Positions 61,166 through 64,000 of a stretch of DNA of 64,000 nt are shown piece by piece. This stretch comes from Flavobacterium poyangense (GTDB taxonomy: Bacteria; Bacteroidota; Bacteroidia; Flavobacteriales; Flavobacteriaceae), in NCBI RefSeq assembly GCF_011751075.1, contig NZ_JAALLN010000012.1, positions 1-64,000 on the forward strand. The letters run 5' to 3'. The position numbers and the translations under genes were made by a program. Within the stretch, counting starts at the first letter, position 1; each line of letters begins with the position of its first letter. A model generated the notes under the pieces. It saw only the letters and a program-made list of their open reading frames with translations. It made no database searches and was not told where the DNA came from.

Positions 61166-62584
61166 ATGTCAAATTTACCGGACGAAGCATTTAGAGATAC
61201 CATTGGAACTATTGATGAAGGTGGTAAAAGGAAGTTTATTTTTCCGAAAAAACCGTCCGGTAAGTTTTACGATTACAGGAAATGGGTTAGCTATGTCTTA
61301 TTGGCGATTTTAATTGCGAACCCATTTATAAAAGTAAACGGAAATCAGTTTATGATGTTCAATATTTTAGAACGTCGGTTTAATATTTTCGGATTCCCAT
61401 TTTGGCCTCAGGATTTTTATCTTTTTGTGATATCCATGCTGGTAGGGATCGTTTTTATTATTCTGTTTACCGTAGTCTTCGGAAGAATTTTTTGCGGTTG
61501 GATTTGTCCACAAACCATATTTCTCGAAATGGTTTTCCGCAGAATTGAATATTGGATTGATGGAGACCGCGGTGCTCAGTTGCGATTGTCCAAACAAGAA
61601 TGGAATGCGGAAAAAATTCGAAAAAGAGTTTTAAAATGGAGTGCCTTTTTTCTAATCTCTTTTGGTATTGCGAATGTTTTTCTGGCTTATTTAGTGGGTA
61701 GTGATGCTCTGTTTCTGATGATTGAACAAGGACCTGTTGAACAAGCAAGTAACTTTATTGCGTTGCTTATTTTTACAGCCGTGTTTTATTTTGTTTTTGT
61801 GTGGTTTCGCGAACAGGTTTGCATAATCGCCTGCCCTTATGGTCGTTTGCAAGGAGTGCTTTTAGATAATAAATCAATAAATGTGACATACGATTTTGTT
61901 CGTGGCGAAAAAGAAGTCGGCAGAGCAAAATTTAACAAAAAAGAGGACAGAGCTACAACCGGAAAAGGTGATTGTATCGATTGTCATCAATGCGTACATG
62001 TTTGCCCAATGGGAATTGATATCAGAAACGGAACCCAACTGGAATGTACCAATTGCACAGCCTGTATTGATGAATGTGATACGATAATGGAAACGGTAGG
62101 TTTGCCAAAAGGTCTTATTCGCTATGCTTCTGAAGATGAAATTGAGAAAAAAGCACCATTTCAATTTACAACCAGAATGAAAGGATATACAGCCGTTTTG
62201 CTTATACTGTTGAGTGTTTTTGTTGGAATGCTGTTTTTAAGAACAGATGTTCAGGCAATTATTTTACGACTGCCGGGACAGCTTTTTCAACACAAAGGTG
62301 ATAAGATAAGCAATGTGTACACCTACAAGATTGTCAACAAAACAATGAAGGATTATCCGGATATCCATTTTGTGCTGATAGACCAAAAAGGAGAGATTAA
62401 AAACGTCGGAAACCAACATTTTAAAGTAGTGAAAGAAGGAATCTCGCAAGGAACTCTTTTTATAGAAATAGATAAGGTTTTGTTAGAAAGTGACAAAACC
62501 AAAATCAAAATCGGAATTTATAACGGAAATCAGTTGTTGGAAACATCCACGACAAATTTTTTAGGACCACGAAGTTTTAATTAA
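61166..62584 (+). CDS. ccoG: cbb3 oxidase accessory protein CcoG
   Basis: A 472-residue membrane iron-sulfur protein that reduces copper during cbb3 assembly. Several spans surround the CGWICPQTIFLE motif, followed by two 4Fe-4S sites in the segment about 270-310 (CIDCHQCVHVCPMG and CTNCTACIDECD). The C-terminal part is an IgD-like periplasmic domain. It lies 14 nt after ccoP. Confidence 0.94.
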   Translation: MSNLPDEAFRDTIGTIDEGGKRKFIFPKKPSGKFYDYRKWVSYVLLAILIANPFIKVNGNQFMMFNILERRFNIFGFPFWPQDFYLFVISMLVGIVFIILFTVVFGRIFCGWICPQTIFLEMVFRRIEYWIDGDRGAQLRLSKQEWNAEKIRKRVLKWSAFFLISFGIANVFLAYLVGSDALFLMIEQGPVEQASNFIALLIFTAVFYFVFVWFREQVCIIACPYGRLQGVLLDNKSINVTYDFVRGEKEVGRAKFNKKEDRATTGKGDCIDCHQCVHVCPMGIDIRNGTQLECTNCTACIDECDTIMETVGLPKGLIRYASEDEIEKKAPFQFTTRMKGYTAVLLILLSVFVGMLFLRTDVQAIILRLPGQLFQHKGDKISNVYTYKIVNKTMKDYPDIHFVLIDQKGEIKNVGNQHFKVVKEGISQGTLFIEIDKVLLESDKTKIKIGIYNGNQLLETSTTNFLGPRSFN

Positions 62585-62596
62585 AATAATACTGCT

Positions 62597-63046
62597 ATGA
62601 AAATTAACTGGGGAACAGGAATAGTAATCGCGTTCGGATTATTTATGACCTTTATTTTATATTTTGTTTTTGAAGTACAATCGAATAGTAAATACGATAA
62701 CGACCTGGTTGTCGAGGAATATTACAAACACGATTCGCATTTTCAGGACGAAATGGCAAGAGTTCAAAATGCACATGATCTAAAGAACAAACCTGCTATG
62801 ATTTATACAACTGAAGGTTTAAGAATAGCTTTTCCGAACACATTTGAAAGCAAAAAAATAAAAGGAAATATAGTGTTGTACCGACCATCAAACAAGAAGT
62901 TTGATTTTGATACCCAAATAACATTAACCGATAATTCACTATTGATTCCGCAGAAAAAATTAATCAAAGGACGCTGGGATGTCAAGATGGAATGGCAATA
63001 TGAGGGAACAAAATACTTGTCGAAAGAAGTGATTTATGTGAATTAA
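62597..63046 (+). CDS. ccoH: FixH/CcoH family protein
   Basis: A 149-residue protein with one N-terminal membrane span and a beta-rich periplasmic domain (FQDEMARVQNAH region to the WDVKMEWQYEG strand). FixH/CcoH stabilises cbb3 assembly intermediates. It follows ccoG by 12 nt. Confidence 0.9.
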   Translation: MKINWGTGIVIAFGLFMTFILYFVFEVQSNSKYDNDLVVEEYYKHDSHFQDEMARVQNAHDLKNKPAMIYTTEGLRIAFPNTFESKKIKGNIVLYRPSNKKFDFDTQITLTDNSLLIPQKKLIKGRWDVKMEWQYEGTKYLSKEVIYVN

Positions 63047-63047
63047 A

Positions 63048-63290
63048 TTGTTGTGGGTTGTGGGTTGTGAGTTATGCGAAATGCGAAATGTGAAATGTGA
63101 AATGTGTGATGCGAACTGTGACCTTAATTTGATTTCTAATTGATAGCTTACCGCTTCGGTTAAACCTCTTCTGTCAGGCTGAGCGTAGTCGAAGCCCCCT
63201 CTCGTTAAGATTGACAAACTTTGAAATATTTAAACTCACTTTTCACGCAACTCACAACTCACAACCCACAACCCAGAACTCAAAACCCTA
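63048..63290. repeat. Long inverted repeat enclosing a REP-like element
   Basis: The left arm, 'gttgtgggttgtgggttgtgagtt' (about 63048-63072), and the right arm, 'aactcacaactcacaacccacaac' (about 63250-63273), are largely complementary; both are quoted in pieces of short 'ttgtgggt' units. Between them are 'gcgaaatgtgaaatgtg' units (63075-63107) and a REP-like element at 63171-63200. There is no gene in this 256-bp spacer. Confidence 0.7.
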
Positions 63291-63302
63291 AAAAAAACAA
63301 AA

Positions 63303-64000
63303 ATGTTATACTCCGCTTTTATATTCGGGCTTATCAGTAGTTTTCACTGTGTAGGAATGTGCGGTCCAATTGCGATGATGTTGCCTGTGGATCGTAAGAA
63401 TGAAGCCAAAAAGATAACTCAGATTATTACTTATCATTTAGGGCGATTAACGGCTTACGCAGCAATAGGACTAATTTTCGGACTGTTGGGGCGTGTTTTT
63501 TTTCTGGCAGGATTGCAGCAAAAAATGTCCATTTTTATTGGTGTGGCAATGATATTGATTGTTTTGATTCCTGAAAAAACAGTTTCAAAATACAACTTCT
63601 CAAAACCCGTTTACAAAATCATTTCAAAAATAAAATCTAGTTTAGGGAGTCATTTTAAAAGCAAGAGTTACAAATCACTTTTTATAATCGGCTTATTAAA
63701 TGGATTTCTCCCATGCGGAATGGTGTATGTCGCATTATTTGGCGCAATAGCTATGCAAAGTGCCGGTTTTGGCGTTTTGTATATGCTTTTATTTGGTTTG
63801 GGAACTGTGCCATTAATGACCATTGTAGTGTATTTCAATTCGATAATTACGGTAACATTTAGAAATAGAATTCAGAAAGCGATTCCGTATGTAGCGGTAC
63901 TTATTGGGGTTTTGTTTATATTAAGAGGGCTAGGGCTTGGAATTCCATACCTGTCACCCTCAAATATGAGTTTATTTGTACAGCAGACTCCCAATTGTCA
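63303..64000 (+). CDS. Sulfite exporter TauE/SafE-type membrane protein, cut by window edge
   Basis: The frame from ATG at 63303 is open for 232 codons to the end of the window, so the 3' end is missing. It opens with LISSFHCVGMCGPIAMM, the HC-x-GMCGP motif of the TauE/SafE-type branch common beside cbb3 oxidase genes, and repeats a related motif in FLPCGMVYVAL. About six membrane spans are visible. In this position a role in copper handling for oxidase assembly is more likely than sulfite export. The gene follows ccoH after a repeat-rich spacer. Confidence 0.88.
   Translation, partial: MLYSAFIFGLISSFHCVGMCGPIAMMLPVDRKNEAKKITQIITYHLGRLTAYAAIGLIFGLLGRVFFLAGLQQKMSIFIGVAMILIVLIPEKTVSKYNFSKPVYKIISKIKSSLGSHFKSKSYKSLFIIGLLNGFLPCGMVYVALFGAIAMQSAGFGVLYMLLFGLGTVPLMTIVVYFNSIITVTFRNRIQKAIPYVAVLIGVLFILRGLGLGIPYLSPSNMSLFVQQTPNC

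Noticed and set aside
1..64000. Mobile elements, prophage, tRNA or rRNA genes
   Set aside because: No transposase, integrase, phage structural gene, tRNA cloverleaf or rRNA sequence was noticed; only small intergenic repeats suggest mobility.

Overview
This 64 kb window is chromosomal DNA from a Flavobacterium-like member of the Bacteroidota. The evidence is low GC content, Bacteroidota-type promoter elements (TTTG about 19-24 nt ahead of TAnnTTTG), no strong Shine-Dalgarno sequences, a fused ccoN/ccoO gene, small protein families I know mainly from flavobacteria (DUF6048, DUF6452, DUF6095, DUF5606), and intergenic spaces packed with dispersed repeats. No tRNA, rRNA, CRISPR array, transposase or phage gene was seen. 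Protein family names are assigned from recognition of the sequence, not from a search.

Layout. Positions 1-10 kb hold a di-haem peroxidase lipoprotein, a beta-propeller-like lipoprotein, TerC, a short operon of antitoxin, ParE/RelE-type toxin, pentapeptide-repeat protein and DinB-like protein, murQ, a ZIP transporter and a methyltransferase. Positions 10-24 kb are mostly housekeeping: a THUMP rRNA methyltransferase, rlmD, an orphan histidine kinase, cysE-cysM, a Smr-domain protein, a cysteine desulfurase, a Sua5/YrdC protein and several lipoproteins and membrane proteins of unknown role. Positions 24-46 kb are the accessory part, a cell-surface glycan locus. It opens with a DegT aminotransferase, divergent from a tight operon of acyl carrier protein, KASIII, Rieske oxygenase, SDR, second KASIII, NeuD/PglD-like acyltransferase and glycosyltransferase. 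Glycosyltransferases, an LPS-kinase-like protein, a heptosyltransferase-like protein, a polysaccharide deacetylase and two paralogous LtaS-like membrane sulfatases follow. Three gene types occur more than once here, on either side of dapD, which suggests segmental duplication. Positions 46-54 kb return to housekeeping: PAS protein, ruvX, mqo, an FUSC-type membrane protein, def, DUF5606 and mazG. Positions 54-64 kb form a cbb3 oxidase locus: a Crp/Fnr regulator divergent from ccoI, ccoS, ccoNO, ccoQ, ccoP, ccoG, ccoH and a TauE/SafE-type gene cut by the window edge.

How the genes may work together. Two FNR-like palindromes sit at matching distances from -7 elements, ahead of ccoI and ahead of ccoS, so the adjacent Crp/Fnr protein plausibly controls this low-oxygen respiratory operon. 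The acyl cassette has the parts needed to build a short hydroxylated acyl chain on a dedicated carrier and attach it to an amino sugar made by the DegT enzyme. This resembles the hydroxyacyl-amino sugars known from Flavobacterium O-antigens. The toxin-antitoxin pair is translationally coupled to a Qnr-shaped pentapeptide protein, which raises the idea of gyrase protection linked to a gyrase-type toxin. The last two are inferences and are developed in the findings.
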